From positions 1 to 5,080 of the forward strand of contig JACRBR010000201.1 in assembly GCA_016213125.1 (NCBI GenBank): 5,080 bases of DNA, in the 5' to 3' direction. Positions within the stretch are counted from its first letter, which is position 1. Every line of letters begins with the position of its first letter. Positions 4,910 to 5,080 of this stretch are shown here, in pieces. Made by a program: the position numbers and the translations under genes. The stretch comes from Chloroflexota bacterium. Its GTDB lineage: Bacteria; Chloroflexota; Dehalococcoidia; DSTF01; JACRBR01. The notes beneath the pieces were generated by a model. The model was not told the DNA's origin. It ran no database searches and was given only the letters and a program-made list of their open reading frames with translations.

Positions 4910-5080
4910 CTGCGCCACTCCATCGACGAACGCGACGCACGCCGCCTCCTTGGCGGTGGTCCCGTTGCCCTGCTCACCACCTCGTGGCACGGCAACTGGA
5001 ACGTCATGCCCGCCGTCTTCACCACGCCCCTCAGCATCGACCCGCCACTCATCGGCGTCGCCGTCCACCCCCCCCCCCAC
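4910..5080 (+). CDS. Flavin reductase-like FMN-binding protein, N-terminal part, cut by right edge
   Basis: The 57 visible codons match the start of the flavin reductase-like / FMN-binding split-barrel family, which binds FMN and reduces it or uses it in NAD(P)H-linked redox steps in the cytoplasm. Recognisable are SIDERDARRLL (4-14), GPVALLTTS (17-25), NVMPAVFTTPLS (31-42) and DPPLIGVAVHP (44-54), the family's usual series of beta strands around the FMN phosphate. In-frame TGA at 4892 limits the start to 4895 or later. No ATG, GTG or TTG precedes the conserved region, and the first in-frame ATG (5006) is inside a core motif. The CTG at 4910 aligns with the normal initiator before 'RHSID', so I take it as the start, or as a mutated or misread ATG. 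Only a weak GAG (4900-4902) lies upstream. The gene diverges from the lipoprotein gene. A run of 11 C at the window edge encodes Pro-Pro-Pro and could conceal an indel. Confidence 0.75.
   Translation, partial: MRHSIDERDARRLLGGGPVALLTTSWHGNWNVMPAVFTTPLSIDPPLIGVAVHPPPH

Noticed and set aside
4727..5080. Extending the lipoprotein frame upstream to the right edge
   Set aside because: The frame stays open only because array B has no stops on this strand and the opposite strand codes for the flavin reductase. An internal signal peptide with lipobox fixes the true start near 4726.

Overview
This looks like a piece of a GC-rich bacterial chromosome. Gene order is simple and there are no phage, insertion-sequence or CRISPR signals. 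The mix of an archaeal-type class I fructose-bisphosphate aldolase, a LarC nickel insertase, a short lipoprotein and a one-pass membrane sensor with a 'LTPADLEAPM...ARVKL' segment reminds me of Chloroflexota. That placement is an inference from overall protein style; no marker gene is present.

Layout. (1) 1-314, minus strand: the N-terminal 104 codons of a membrane-anchored signalling protein, cut by the left edge. (2) 326-600: a divergent intergenic stretch with no convincing gene. (3) 658-1356 and 1449-2396, plus strand: a HAD-superfamily hydrolase followed after 92 nt by a DhnA-type class I fructose-bisphosphate aldolase with a near-perfect Shine-Dalgarno. They are probably co-transcribed and point to sugar-phosphate metabolism. 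(4) 2443-2772, plus strand: a small two-helix membrane protein whose codon use differs from its neighbours. (5) 2774-2816: a short convergent gap with inverted repeats. (6) 2815-3990, minus strand: larC as one uninterrupted frame. (7) 4085-4726, minus strand: a 213-aa lipoprotein, separated from larC by a strong hairpin (4037-4055). (8) 4910-5080, plus strand: the start of a flavin-reductase-like FMN-binding protein, cut by the right edge.

The most unusual feature is not a gene. Two short arrays of a degenerate 7-bp repeat, core AACT(A/G), lie in the same orientation on either side of the lipoprotein gene (4067-4094 and 4873-4907). Because 7 is not a multiple of 3, the repeated TAG (array A, minus strand) or TGA (array B, plus strand) puts stops in all three frames. 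Array A supplies the lipoprotein's stop codon. Array B abuts the flavin reductase, whose conserved N-terminus has no in-frame ATG, GTG or TTG and seems to need a CTG start. No new multi-gene system is evident in this window.
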